A stretch of DNA of 7,610 nucleotides from Dehalococcoidia bacterium. Its GTDB lineage: Bacteria > Chloroflexota > Dehalococcoidia > UBA3495. The notes beneath the pieces are model-generated. The model was given only the letters and a program-made list of their open reading frames with translations. It was not told where the DNA came from and made no database searches. Shown in pieces: positions 1 to 6,265 of the stretch. The DNA lies in assembly GCA_002730485.1 (NCBI GenBank), contig PCAH01000130.1, positions 1 to 7,610 on the forward strand, in the 5' to 3' direction. Numbering within the stretch: position 1 is the first letter of the stretch; each line of letters opens with the position of its first letter. The translations under genes were made by a program, and so were the position numbers.

Positions 1-464
1 CCGTGCAGATTCGGTTTAGGAAATCCTTGACGGTCTGCACCTCGCCCACTAATTTTGATGCCCACCACAAAGAGAGCGCGGATCTGATAGATAAAGAGGG
101 CATCAACGTGTGGGTGGAGGATTCCATCGGCCGCAGGCTGGATCCGCAGATAGTTGACCCTGCCTATATCCGCTGGTACGCAGAGCAGATGAAGGCCACC
201 GCGCCCCATGTGGTGTCCGGCTTTCAGCGCACGGCCGGTGGGGACATTGGGCCAATGCTGAAGGATGTTCAGACGCCCATGTTGATGCTGGCTGCAGCCA
301 CCCTGCGGGAGGAAGTCCTGGGTGATTTCAGGGGAGCCTCAGATCTGTTCCCCAACGGCAGAAAGGTCATCTTCCCCGGTGTACAGGGTTTTGTGCAGCA
401 CATCATGCCGGTGCCCTGCGCCAGGGTTTGGCTGGACTTCGCCCAGGGTCTTTCCGGTTCTTAG
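1..464 (+). CDS. Alpha/beta hydrolase, C-terminal part (5' end outside window)
   Basis: This is the 3' end of a gene that enters from the left; the reading frame begins at base 3 and ends at TAG 462-464, leaving about 153 residues. What remains looks like the cap plus the last strands of an alpha/beta hydrolase fold. There is a strand-like segment near residues 8-15, a helical cap with IRWYAEQM around residues 56-63, then TPMLMLAAAT (91-100), the strand that normally precedes the acidic catalytic region. The motif PGVQGFVQHIMPVPCA (125-140) follows, where H133 sits where the catalytic histidine is expected. The nucleophile-elbow Ser would lie upstream of the window, so catalysis cannot be checked and substrate is unknown. 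The GTG at position 3 is probably internal rather than the start. The gene is followed by an HPP-family membrane protein gene within about 20 nt. Family call is fairly sure; function is not. Confidence 0.72.
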   Translation, partial: VQIRFRKSLTVCTSPTNFDAHHKESADLIDKEGINVWVEDSIGRRLDPQIVDPAYIRWYAEQMKATAPHVVSGFQRTAGGDIGPMLKDVQTPMLMLAAATLREEVLGDFRGASDLFPNGRKVIFPGVQGFVQHIMPVPCARVWLDFAQGLSGS

Positions 465-484
465 CCAACGGGAACAGCCTCAGA

Positions 485-1087
485 TTGACTGAAGAACCAA
501 TACAAGACGGCGAGCAAAACCCGGACGATTTTCCCGACCAGCCAGTCTGGGATGGACTCTGGGGACGCCTGAATATTCCGAAGCGGATCAGGCGAGAAGG
601 CAGCACCTATTTTGTCGACCCAAAATTCCGTCGGCATTACATGCGGTACCTATACCAATTGCTTTTGGCAACGGTGGCGTTGGCTTATGTCTTGCTGTTT
701 GTCGACTCCCTCTCAAGCGCTGCCTTTGCCGCCGGTCTTGGCTCCTCCGTGGTTGGCGTTTTCATATTCCCATCTGGAGCAACTTCGCGGTTAAGGGCGG
801 TGGTCGGTGGACACACTATCGCCCTGATCATAGGGTCGTTGGTCTCACTGATCCTGTTCGCCGGACCGATCGAATCATTCATAGACAGCCAAAGCCAGTT
901 TCATGCCTTGGCAATGGCTTTCACAGTGGGACTGCTGATCCTGACTATAGCCGTTACCGACACTGAGCACCCTCCGGCAGCTGGGGTCGCCATTGGAATG
1001 TCCAGCAGGGTTTGGAGCCTAGAGGTGTTTGCCGCCATTCTGGGCGCGGTATTGGTCCTGAGGCCACAACTACGAGACCTGATCTAA
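485..1087 (+). CDS. HPP family integral membrane protein
   Basis: This is a predicted inner-membrane protein of about 200 residues. After a hydrophilic N-terminus of roughly 50 residues, with a basic stretch IPKRIRREG, it has hydrophobic segments at about residues 56-74, 78-96, 109-128, 140-159 and 178-193. The family hallmark TEHPPAAG follows the fourth segment, with HPP at residues 162-164, and the conserved GGH occurs near 108-110. Some members of the HPP family have been linked to nitrite transport in chloroplasts and cyanobacteria; the bacterial role is mostly unknown, so I do not assign a substrate. The start is uncertain: TTG at 485 lies beyond the upstream hydrolase stop and has a weak GGGAAC about 10 nt before it, while an in-frame TTG at 428 would add 19 residues and overlap the hydrolase by 37 nt. 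ATG at 641 would start at the first membrane helix and is less likely. Its TAA stop overlaps the convergent fluC stop. Confidence 0.85.
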   Translation: MTEEPIQDGEQNPDDFPDQPVWDGLWGRLNIPKRIRREGSTYFVDPKFRRHYMRYLYQLLLATVALAYVLLFVDSLSSAAFAAGLGSSVVGVFIFPSGATSRLRAVVGGHTIALIIGSLVSLILFAGPIESFIDSQSQFHALAMAFTVGLLILTIAVTDTEHPPAAGVAIGMSSRVWSLEVFAAILGAVLVLRPQLRDLI

Positions 1088-1464
1088 GTCCCCACCTGCG
1101 AAGCTGAGTACCCGATCCACACAGCCACAAGCCCCAGGCAAAGTTGGAGGCCGACGTTTGAGAACGCGGCCAACGACTCCCCATCCCTAAGCAGTTGGAT
1201 GGTTTCGTAGCCAAAGGTGGAAAAGGTGGTGAAGCCGCCCAACACCCCCACCAGTATCAGAGCCCGTGTTTCAGGACCAAGCAGATTCCGGCTTTCTGTG
1301 AGTCCTGCCAGTAGGCCGATCAACAAGCAGCCCACTATGTTCACCGTTAACGTGCCATAGGGCAGTGACAGGGTATGAAGGGTGTCCTGCACCCAGTTGG
1401 TGATCAGATAGCGCAGAATCGCGCCGATGAAGCCGCCAACCCCGACAAACAAGATTATCAACAA
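1084..1464 (-). CDS. crcB: Fluoride ion channel FluC/CrcB
   Basis: The protein is a small four-helix membrane protein of 126 residues, the usual size for a single-gene FluC, which forms a dual-topology homodimer that lets cytoplasmic fluoride leak out. The sequence shows the family motifs in order: GGFIGAILRY (10-19), GTLTVNIVGC (37-46) with the conserved Asn42, and GVLGGFTTFSTF (73-84) containing the phenylalanines that line the fluoride path and the central sodium-site region. Hydrophobic segments lie at about 2-20, 36-55, 68-90 and 102-122. The start is a TTG at 1462-1464 with AAGG (CCTT at 1470-1473 on the + strand) 5 nt upstream and a GAGGGGG further out; a second TTG follows directly. 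It converges with the HPP gene, with stops overlapping by 4 nt. I see no fluoride riboswitch in its leader. Confident family call; only the start codon is open. Confidence 0.94.
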   Translation of the reverse strand: MLIILFVGVGGFIGAILRYLITNWVQDTLHTLSLPYGTLTVNIVGCLLIGLLAGLTESRNLLGPETRALILVGVLGGFTTFSTFGYETIQLLRDGESLAAFSNVGLQLCLGLVAVWIGYSASQVGT

Positions 1465-1632
1465 CCTGGCCTTTTCCCCCTCGCACCGACGTACCCGTCA
1501 ACTGGGTTCTGCTTGGGATTCATTTTTTCATCTTCTCATTGCTCAGTTCTTTGGCAGACGGAGCGGGTTTGATATGAAAACCGACCACTCACTTCGAATC
1601 AGCTAGTGACATGGCGCGCCTGGCAGTCTCCG

Positions 1633-1662
1633 TTGACCCCTGGTTCTCCATCGGAATACAAT
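1633..1662 (+). promoter_or_regulatory. Sigma70-type promoter for the SDR gene
   Basis: TTGACC (1633-1638) and TACAAT (1657-1662) each match the housekeeping consensus at five of six positions and are separated by 18 nt. Transcription would begin near 1669, giving a leader of about 70 nt before the SDR start. This is the best promoter match in the window, but it is a sequence match only. Confidence 0.55.
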
Positions 1663-1690
1663 CCGGCCTGAAACCACACCTACATCAATC

Positions 1691-1709
1691 CCTCGAATCT
1701 AAATCGAGG
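1691..1709. repeat. Short inverted repeat in the SDR leader
   Basis: CCTCGA (1691-1696) and TCGAGG (1704-1709) are perfect inverted copies around a 7-nt A/T-rich centre. The palindrome lies between the predicted transcription start and the Shine-Dalgarno site, where it could be a repressor operator or a small leader hairpin. With six base pairs it could also be chance. Confidence 0.4.
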
Positions 1710-1723
1710 AACCGAAGAACATC

Positions 1724-1731
1724 GGGAGAGG
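1724..1731 (+). promoter_or_regulatory. Strong ribosome binding site of the SDR gene
   Basis: GGGAGAGG lies 9 nt before the ATG at 1741. It is the strongest Shine-Dalgarno match of any gene here and fixes the SDR start codon. Confidence 0.7.
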
Positions 1732-1740
1732 CCCAACAAC

Positions 1741-2535
1741 ATGAATCTTTCACTTGAAGGCAAGATTGCCATCGTGACCGGGGGAAGCAAGGGAATCGGC
1801 AAGGCCACGGCGTTGTCGTTGGCTCACGAAGGCGTGGACGTCGCCATCTGCGCCCGCGGTATGGAAGACCTGGAGGACGCTGCCACAGAGATCAGGGCCG
1901 CCACGGGCCGCAAGGTACTGCCCTTGCAAGCTGACATAACTGACCCGGATGCCATCAAGAAAATGGTGGCAGACACAGTGGCCGAATTCGGCGGTGTCGA
2001 TATCCTGATCAACAACGCGGTCAATTCGAAAGCCGCACCTTTCATGGAGTTGGCCGACGAAGACTGGATGAACCATATCAACGTCAAGGTCATGGGCTAC
2101 ATGCGCTGCGCGAGAGAAGTGATTCCCCACATGCAGGTGCGAGGTGGTGGCAGGATCTTCAACATCGGCGGCATGGCGGCCCGTTCGGCCAACACCCTGG
2201 CTAACAGCAACGGAGTGACCAACGCCTCCGTTTCAAACATGGCCAAGAATCTTTCGGATTCCTTCGCCTCTGACGGCATCCTGGTCAACTGCATACATCC
2301 GGGGACAACCAGGACCGAACGACAAGACCGCAGTCTTCGGGCGCGGGCAGAACACGGCAACATGTCCGTGGAAGAGGCCGAGCGCAGTGCCGTGGCCAAC
2401 ATACCCATTGGCCGCATGGTGGAGTCCAAGGACATCGCCGACCTGATAGTCTTTTTATCCTCTGACCTTGCCGGGGCCATCACCGGCCAGACCATTGCCG
2501 TTGAGGGAGGCGCTGGCAGGGGAATGAACTACTAG
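1741..2535 (+). CDS. SDR family oxidoreductase with atypical active site
   Basis: This is a full-length classical-size short-chain dehydrogenase/reductase (264 residues) with a Rossmann fold. The cofactor motif TGGSKGIG (13-20) is intact, as are the adenine-side acidic residue in QADITD (63-68), the NNA motif (91-93) and the HPG motif (186-188) followed by TTRTER. The C-terminal block with IPIGRM, SSDLAGAITGQTIAVEGG is standard for FabG-like enzymes. However, aligning the active site by eye puts Gly144 at the catalytic Ser position, Asn157 at the catalytic Tyr and Asn161 at the catalytic Lys (Y-x3-K); only Asn114 of the tetrad is retained. The frame is clean, so this is not decay. Comparable SDRs with RN-type replacements and VHPGTTRTE-like motifs are known among uncharacterised relatives, as I recall. 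Substrate is unknown; it may bind nucleotide without classical chemistry or use other residues. It is transcribed alone from the promoter at 1633-1662. Confidence 0.95.
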   Translation: MNLSLEGKIAIVTGGSKGIGKATALSLAHEGVDVAICARGMEDLEDAATEIRAATGRKVLPLQADITDPDAIKKMVADTVAEFGGVDILINNAVNSKAAPFMELADEDWMNHINVKVMGYMRCAREVIPHMQVRGGGRIFNIGGMAARSANTLANSNGVTNASVSNMAKNLSDSFASDGILVNCIHPGTTRTERQDRSLRARAEHGNMSVEEAERSAVANIPIGRMVESKDIADLIVFLSSDLAGAITGQTIAVEGGAGRGMNY

Positions 2536-2622
2536 CAGGTTTCGCTTTTACACGACGCATCTGTTAGGGTCGAATCTGCATCCTATCAACATACCTGCGC
2601 TGACTACGCGTGTCTTGAATCA

Positions 2623-2648
2623 GGCGGCTAGGAAGGTTTCCAGCCGTC
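2623..2648 (+). terminator. Hairpin downstream of the SDR gene (possible terminator)
   Basis: CGGCT-A-GGAA and TTCC-AGCCG pair into a nine-base-pair stem with one bulged A and a GGT loop; outer G-T and G-C pairs can extend it. It lies about 90 nt after the SDR stop and about 80 nt before the next gene. No T-tract follows, so it is not a standard intrinsic terminator. It could instead be a transcript-stabilising or regulatory hairpin. Confidence 0.4.
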
Positions 2649-2717
2649 AAGCCCTCTGAAGTTCACTGCGAACGGCGCCCCGCCTGTGGCTTCACGCCGA
2701 TCATCCACCAACAAACC

Positions 2718-2724
2718 AAGGAAA
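2718..2724 (+). promoter_or_regulatory. Ribosome binding site of the thioredoxin-fold lipoprotein gene
   Basis: AAGGAAA stands 5 nt before the ATG at 2730 and supports that start, which also yields a proper lipoprotein signal peptide. Confidence 0.55.
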
Positions 2725-2729
2725 TATAA

Positions 2730-3668
2730 ATGCTCAATCTTGGGAACAGACTCGGGATAATCCCGCGGACGTTAAGTCCTCGAACTTTGATACTGCTGGT
2801 GCCTTTGTTGCTCCTGCTGACCGCTGCCTGCTCATCAGACTCGGAAGAACCCATCATCTCCAGTGAGCTAGAAGCCGGCGGGCCGGAATATTCCGGTGCA
2901 GTGATCAACCAAGATATCGCAGTGGGCGTAAATCGTCTGTTGTTTGTCGTGATCGACCGCGAAGGTATGCCCGTGAAAGGGCAGGTGGCAGATGTTGGCG
3001 TGTTCTTCCTGGTCCCGAGGGAGGACGCCAGAGAATTGAAGCAATCCGTTACTGCCGATTTTGTGGTTTGGAGCGCGGCGACCGGTGGGGTTTTCTCTAC
3101 AGAAACAGATATTGATGTAGGTGGAGCCTACGAGCTGGACATCAATTTCACATCCAACGACGGGGTTGAGATCTTCGCCCAAACCAGCTTCTTGGTCAAA
3201 GACGAATCTCAAACCCCGGTGATCGGCTCTCCCGCGCCTGCCAGCGTGACCTACACATTGGATGACAAGGAAGATATCTCACATATCACCAGCTCTCCCG
3301 AGCCTGATCTAGGCCTTCATCAGCTTTCCATCGATGAAGCATTGAAACAGGACAAACCGTTGGTGGTTGTCTTTGCCACTCCCGCGTTCTGTGTCAGCGC
3401 GACCTGTGGTCCCCAGGTGGGAGAATTGACCAAGATCAAAGCAAACTTGGGGGAACAGGTGAATTTCATCCACGTGGAAGTCTTTGAAGACCCTCACTTG
3501 ATAGAAGGAGGAAGGCCCACCGGTAGCTTGGTGCCATCTGTGCTTGAATGGGGACTGCCCACCGAACCGTGGACGTTCATCGTGGACAAAGAGGGTTTGA
3601 TCAGCGCCAAGTTCGAGCAATTCACCACCGCCGCTGAAATCGAGGCCAAACTCCTGGAAATACTCTAG
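2730..3668 (+). CDS. Lipoprotein with C-terminal thioredoxin-like domain
   Basis: The 312-residue product starts with an export signal: charged residues (R7, R13, R18), a leucine-rich core (20-30) and a lipobox LTAAC with Cys34, so it should be anchored on the outer face of the cytoplasmic membrane. Residues 52-160 are beta-rich and hydrophilic, with an Ig-like or carrier-type look (INQDIAVGVNRLLFVVID; GGAYELDINF). After a linker with SPAPAS near 167-172, residues 195-312 resemble a thioredoxin fold: strand LVVVFATPAF (211-220), then Cys221 and Cys226, and the late EPWTFIVDKEG segment where Pro280 fits the cis-proline. The cysteines are C-x4-C rather than C-x2-C, so redox or metal binding is possible but unproven. 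It is not clearly SCO, whose pair is C-x3-C. The gene converges with the small lipoprotein gene, with stops sharing a CTAG. Specific role not recognised. Confidence 0.82.
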   Translation: MLNLGNRLGIIPRTLSPRTLILLVPLLLLLTAACSSDSEEPIISSELEAGGPEYSGAVINQDIAVGVNRLLFVVIDREGMPVKGQVADVGVFFLVPREDARELKQSVTADFVVWSAATGGVFSTETDIDVGGAYELDINFTSNDGVEIFAQTSFLVKDESQTPVIGSPAPASVTYTLDDKEDISHITSSPEPDLGLHQLSIDEALKQDKPLVVVFATPAFCVSATCGPQVGELTKIKANLGEQVNFIHVEVFEDPHLIEGGRPTGSLVPSVLEWGLPTEPWTFIVDKEGLISAKFEQFTTAAEIEAKLLEIL

Positions 3669-3997
3669 GGAGTCGTTCCCTCAGGCACAACGGCGTCTTG
3701 AACATCCGAAGCCACCAACTGCCCGCCGATCTTCCGGTAGGTGACCGTGATCTTATCTCCTGACGCTTGATGCTGCCTCAAGTGCCCTAGTGTCATGCCA
3801 ACAGGCCCTGTTGTGGTGAACTCCCAGATCTGACTGTCAGCATCGCGCACTGTGAGAGACTCAAGTTCAGCAATGTTCCGGGCAATGGCATCAACCACCC
3901 GCCCGGTCACGGTGTTTTCGCCGCTGTCACCGCCACAGGCCACTGCAACGAGCAGAAGAGTTACGCTCGCCGCAGCGATTAGCATCAGGTTTTTCAT
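3665..3997 (-). CDS. Small lipoprotein, possible OB-fold type domain
   Basis: The 110-residue product has a short basic N-terminus (K2), a hydrophobic core (4-19) and a lipobox ending VAVAC with Cys21, followed by a Gly/Asp/Ser-rich tether, so it is a likely lipoprotein. The mature part (29-103) is one small beta-rich domain. It begins VTGRVVDAI, continues with SLTVRDADSQIWEF and ends GDKITVTYRKIGGQLVASDVQD, a pattern of strands reminiscent of small OB-fold domains. I do not recognise a named family. His72 and His75 are the only histidines, and a metal role is speculative. ATG at 3995-3997 has AGGA (TCCT 4007-4010 on the + strand) 9 nt upstream, lying in the 15-nt gap after the permease stop. 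It is thus probably the last gene of the ABC operon, perhaps an accessory protein. Its TAG overlaps the convergent gene's TAG. Confidence 0.8.
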   Translation of the reverse strand: MKNLMLIAAASVTLLLVAVACGGDSGENTVTGRVVDAIARNIAELESLTVRDADSQIWEFTTTGPVGMTLGHLRQHQASGDKITVTYRKIGGQLVASDVQDAVVPEGTTP

Positions 3998-4012
3998 ACT
4001 GGCCAGTCCTAA

Positions 4013-5083
4013 TTAACCGAACTTGAATACCTTGACTGCTCCCAAAGCGGTGGCAACCACCCAACCGCCCAAGGCTGCCAGATAGGGCCAGGTGTCCCAG
4101 ATCGGTTCACTCTCAATGGCTACGTCCCGGAGCGCCGCCAACATAGGCGTCAGGGGCAGGACCTGCGAAACTTCGGGTAGCACCCAAGGTAGCGCTGCCG
4201 TAGAGAAGAAAGTGCCCGCCAGGAACAACATGGGCATCGCCACTGCGTTTCCCATCCCAGACGCCGCCGCCGGAGACTTGGCCCAGGCAGACAGAATGAA
4301 CCCTATATTCAAGAATACGATGCTACCCAGGGCCGTTATGGTCAATACCCAGAGGATGTTTCCATGGACATGTCCGCCAAACACGAACACGCCCAATGCC
4401 AGGATGATTCCTGCCTGAACAAGGGCCAACAGCACGTGGGCGGTGATCTCTGCGGCAAAGAATTTCCAGATCGGAAGGGGCGTCGCCAAGAGACGCTTCA
4501 AGATTGACTGGTTTCTGAATGTGCTGATGCGCACCGCAATGGAGATGATGGAATTCATCATGATACCTAAGCCCAGCAGCCCCAGAAGCACGTTGTCAAA
4601 ATAGTCCACTTCCGGCACGTCTATCACGTCGGCTGTCAGTAGCAAGGACGGCACTACCGGACCTGCCTCAGACTGGATATCAGACACCAGGTTTCGGACT
4701 GCTCCATCCACCAATTGGTTTCGGTCTGGGTTCCGGGTGCTGTAAACGAGGGTCACGTCGGTTTGGGACTGGGGATCATCGAATAGCTCCGGGATGATTA
4801 TCAGGTAACCCAAGTCACCGTCGACCACCTGTTTCCGTGCCTCACCGACGTCGATCTCATCGGATTGGAGGTCTAGGAATTCAATCTCGTTCAGCCGTTC
4901 TCGGAGAACTTCTGACCTAGGGCCATCGGACTGGTCAACGACCACCACATCTGCCGAACCAACGCCGTTGACTTCAAACAGGCCAAATACCACCACCAAC
5001 ATCAGAGGGAAGAATAGAGCCCAAAATATGGCCTGGCGGTTGCGCGCCATCATCTTGATATTTGCCAGAACCAGCGCAACCAT
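4013..5083 (-). CDS. ABC-2 type transporter permease
   Basis: This 356-residue protein has the typical ABC-2 permease layout: one N-terminal helix (17-37), a large extracytoplasmic domain (about 40-160) and five further helices at about 162-185, 213-235, 243-266, 274-296 and 332-352. The conserved cytoplasmic stretch with KRLLATPLPIWKFF (196-209) between helices 2 and 3 and the MPMLFLAGTFFS segment (283-294) are diagnostic of the family, which exports drugs, lipids or polysaccharide. The substrate cannot be read from sequence. The gene starts at ATG 5081-5083, only 3 nt after the ATPase stop, so the two should be co-translated and form one exporter, probably as a dimer of each. The family includes DrrB and YhhJ-like proteins. 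Shine-Dalgarno is weak, consistent with coupling. Downstream, 15 nt away, lies the small lipoprotein gene. Confidence 0.95.
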   Translation of the reverse strand: MVALVLANIKMMARNRQAIFWALFFPLMLVVVFGLFEVNGVGSADVVVVDQSDGPRSEVLRERLNEIEFLDLQSDEIDVGEARKQVVDGDLGYLIIIPELFDDPQSQTDVTLVYSTRNPDRNQLVDGAVRNLVSDIQSEAGPVVPSLLLTADVIDVPEVDYFDNVLLGLLGLGIMMNSIISIAVRISTFRNQSILKRLLATPLPIWKFFAAEITAHVLLALVQAGIILALGVFVFGGHVHGNILWVLTITALGSIVFLNIGFILSAWAKSPAAASGMGNAVAMPMLFLAGTFFSTAALPWVLPEVSQVLPLTPMLAALRDVAIESEPIWDTWPYLAALGGWVVATALGAVKVFKFG

Positions 5084-5086
5084 CGA

Positions 5087-6055
5087 TCAGTCTCGTAGCT
5101 CCGTGCCCGTCAGTTCAAGAAAGACATCTTCCAAGGTGACCGGGGTTATTTGAAGGTTCTCCAGACCCAGGCCGGTATCGGTGATCTCGTCCAGCATGGC
5201 TTTCAGGGCAGAGGGGTTGGGCAGGCGCAGCAAATAGGTGTTCTCCAATGGTGAAGCTTCGCCATTCTCATCATTTGCCTGGCCGTTGGTCTCACCATCG
5301 GTATGCAGCACCTCTACCCGCCCGTGCAACTTCTCCAACTGATCAGGGGTCATCGGCTTGTCCATGGTCAGTTTCACGGCGTAGCTGGCTTCCAATTGGT
5401 TAACCAGGTTTCTGGGGGTATCAACTGCCAAGAGCTTTCCATGGTCCATGATGGCCAGGCGGCTACAGAGAAGTTCGGCTTCGTCCATGGAGTGGGTGGT
5501 CAAGACAACCGTCACCCCGCGTTGGTTTACCTCTCTGATGAGGCTCCAGAGGTTTTGCCGTGCCTGGGGGTCAAGGCCGGTGGTCGGTTCATCCAAGATC
5601 ACCAACTCAGGGTTGTTTACCAGACTGGCAGCCACGGCGAATCGCTGTTTTTGACCACCGGAGAGTTCAGAGATACGGCTCTTGGCTTTGTCAGAAAGGC
5701 CAACCTGTTCCAGTAGGGAACTGGGCTTGGCTTTGTTGGGGTAGAAACTGCCCAGCAGGGACAGGATCTCTGTCAGATTTAGGTAATCGTAGTAGGCGGA
5801 GGCCTGGAGCTGAACTCCGATACGTGCCTTCACCTCTGCTGCGTTGGACTGTATATCCAGTCCCAAAACGCTGACCCGGCCTTCTGTTGGTTTCTGGAGA
5901 CTCTCAATAATCTCCAACGTGGTGGTCTTACCAGCCCCATTGGGGCCCAATATCCCAAAGACTTCGCCACTTTCGACAGCAAAGGTCACCCCGTCAACCG
6001 CGGTGAAGGTACCGAATCGCTTGATTAAATTTTCAACTTGGACTGCAGGCTCCAT
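5087..6055 (-). CDS. ABC transporter ATP-binding protein (DrrA-like)
   Basis: This is the nucleotide-binding subunit of the exporter formed with the adjacent permease. With the start at 6055 it has 322 residues and all ABC motifs: Walker A GPNGAGKT (37-44), Q-loop Gln84, signature LSGGQKQR (131-138), Walker B LVILDEP (151-157) with Asp155 and Glu156, D-loop GLDP (160-163) and switch His188 in TTHSMDEAE. The C-terminal extension ending VTLEDVFLELTG (306-317) is typical of DrrA-type exporters. A hydrophilic, acidic and Asn/Gly-rich insert at about 253-270 is unusual. Three in-frame starts exist: ATG 6055, ATG 6073 and TTG 6100. I chose 6055 because family homology begins just after it. No candidate has a good Shine-Dalgarno, so leaderless or weakly led translation is possible. 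It is the first gene of the three-gene operon. Confidence 0.95.
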   Translation of the reverse strand: MEPAVQVENLIKRFGTFTAVDGVTFAVESGEVFGILGPNGAGKTTTLEIIESLQKPTEGRVSVLGLDIQSNAAEVKARIGVQLQASAYYDYLNLTEILSLLGSFYPNKAKPSSLLEQVGLSDKAKSRISELSGGQKQRFAVAASLVNNPELVILDEPTTGLDPQARQNLWSLIREVNQRGVTVVLTTHSMDEAELLCSRLAIMDHGKLLAVDTPRNLVNQLEASYAVKLTMDKPMTPDQLEKLHGRVEVLHTDGETNGQANDENGEASPLENTYLLRLPNPSALKAMLDEITDTGLGLENLQITPVTLEDVFLELTGTELRD

Positions 6056-6204
6056 AATAGCGCTGGAAATCATATCACAGTCTGCGGTGAATTCTGCCAA
6101 TCTTAGCCCGAAAGTTCAGAACCCAAAATACTGACCAGCAGTCATTTCTTGAAGAACATAAATCGTCTGGAAGACACGCCGACTCGCCGTGCTTCTCCAG
6201 GCAC

Positions 6205-6216
6205 GAATTTAATTGA
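6205..6216. repeat. 12-nt direct repeat, copy 1
   Basis: GAATTTAATTGA occurs here and again exactly 71 nt further on. This copy overlaps the -35 hexamer of the promoter candidate at 6213, so a protein bound here could control that promoter. It also follows a 5-bp inverted repeat (CGTGC 6188-6192, GCACG 6201-6205). Confidence 0.6.
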
Positions 6217-6241
6217 CATCAAATTGGCCCTATGATAGTGT
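6213..6241 (+). promoter_or_regulatory. Candidate promoter (+ strand) far upstream of ctaA
   Basis: A perfect TTGACA (6213-6218) is 17 nt from TAGTGT (6236-6241), a poor -10 helped by an extended-10 TG at 6233-6234. Transcription would start near 6248, giving ctaA a long leader of about 280 nt, or a separate short transcript ending near 6302. Confidence 0.35.
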
Positions 6242-6265
6242 TCCCATCGCCGTGGTGAGAGTTTT

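Larger units (their letters stand above)
1465..1740. other. Divergent intergenic region between crcB and SDR gene
   Basis: These 276 nt separate two divergently transcribed genes, so both promoters should lie here. The SDR side has a recognisable promoter, a short palindrome and a strong ribosome binding site, annotated separately. On the crcB side I can see only the Shine-Dalgarno candidates; no convincing -35/-10 pair stands out. A tiny frame of 10 codons beginning at ATG 1574 has no support as a gene. Confidence 0.6.

Noticed and set aside
1465..1600. Fluoride riboswitch in the crcB leader
   Set aside because: I looked on the - strand for the GGNGATGG...GCCTAC-like pattern of the crcB motif RNA and did not find it.
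1574..1606. A 10-codon frame starting ATG in the intergenic region
   Set aside because: Very short, no good ribosome binding site and no sign of a leader-peptide function.
1750..2495. Three open frames on the - strand inside the SDR gene
   Set aside because: They have no family motifs or upstream signals and are mirror images of a well-supported coding frame.
4092..4418. A 108-codon + strand frame antisense to the permease
   Set aside because: No plausible start context or domain; it is a by-product of the permease codon usage.
5303..5874. Overlapping + strand open frames antisense to the ABC ATPase
   Set aside because: They lie wholly within the ATPase gene, whose motifs are complete, and show no recognisable protein features.
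6056..6100. Extended start of the ABC ATPase at TTG 6100
   Set aside because: The extra 15 residues lie before the region of family similarity and the TTG has no convincing Shine-Dalgarno, though it cannot be excluded.
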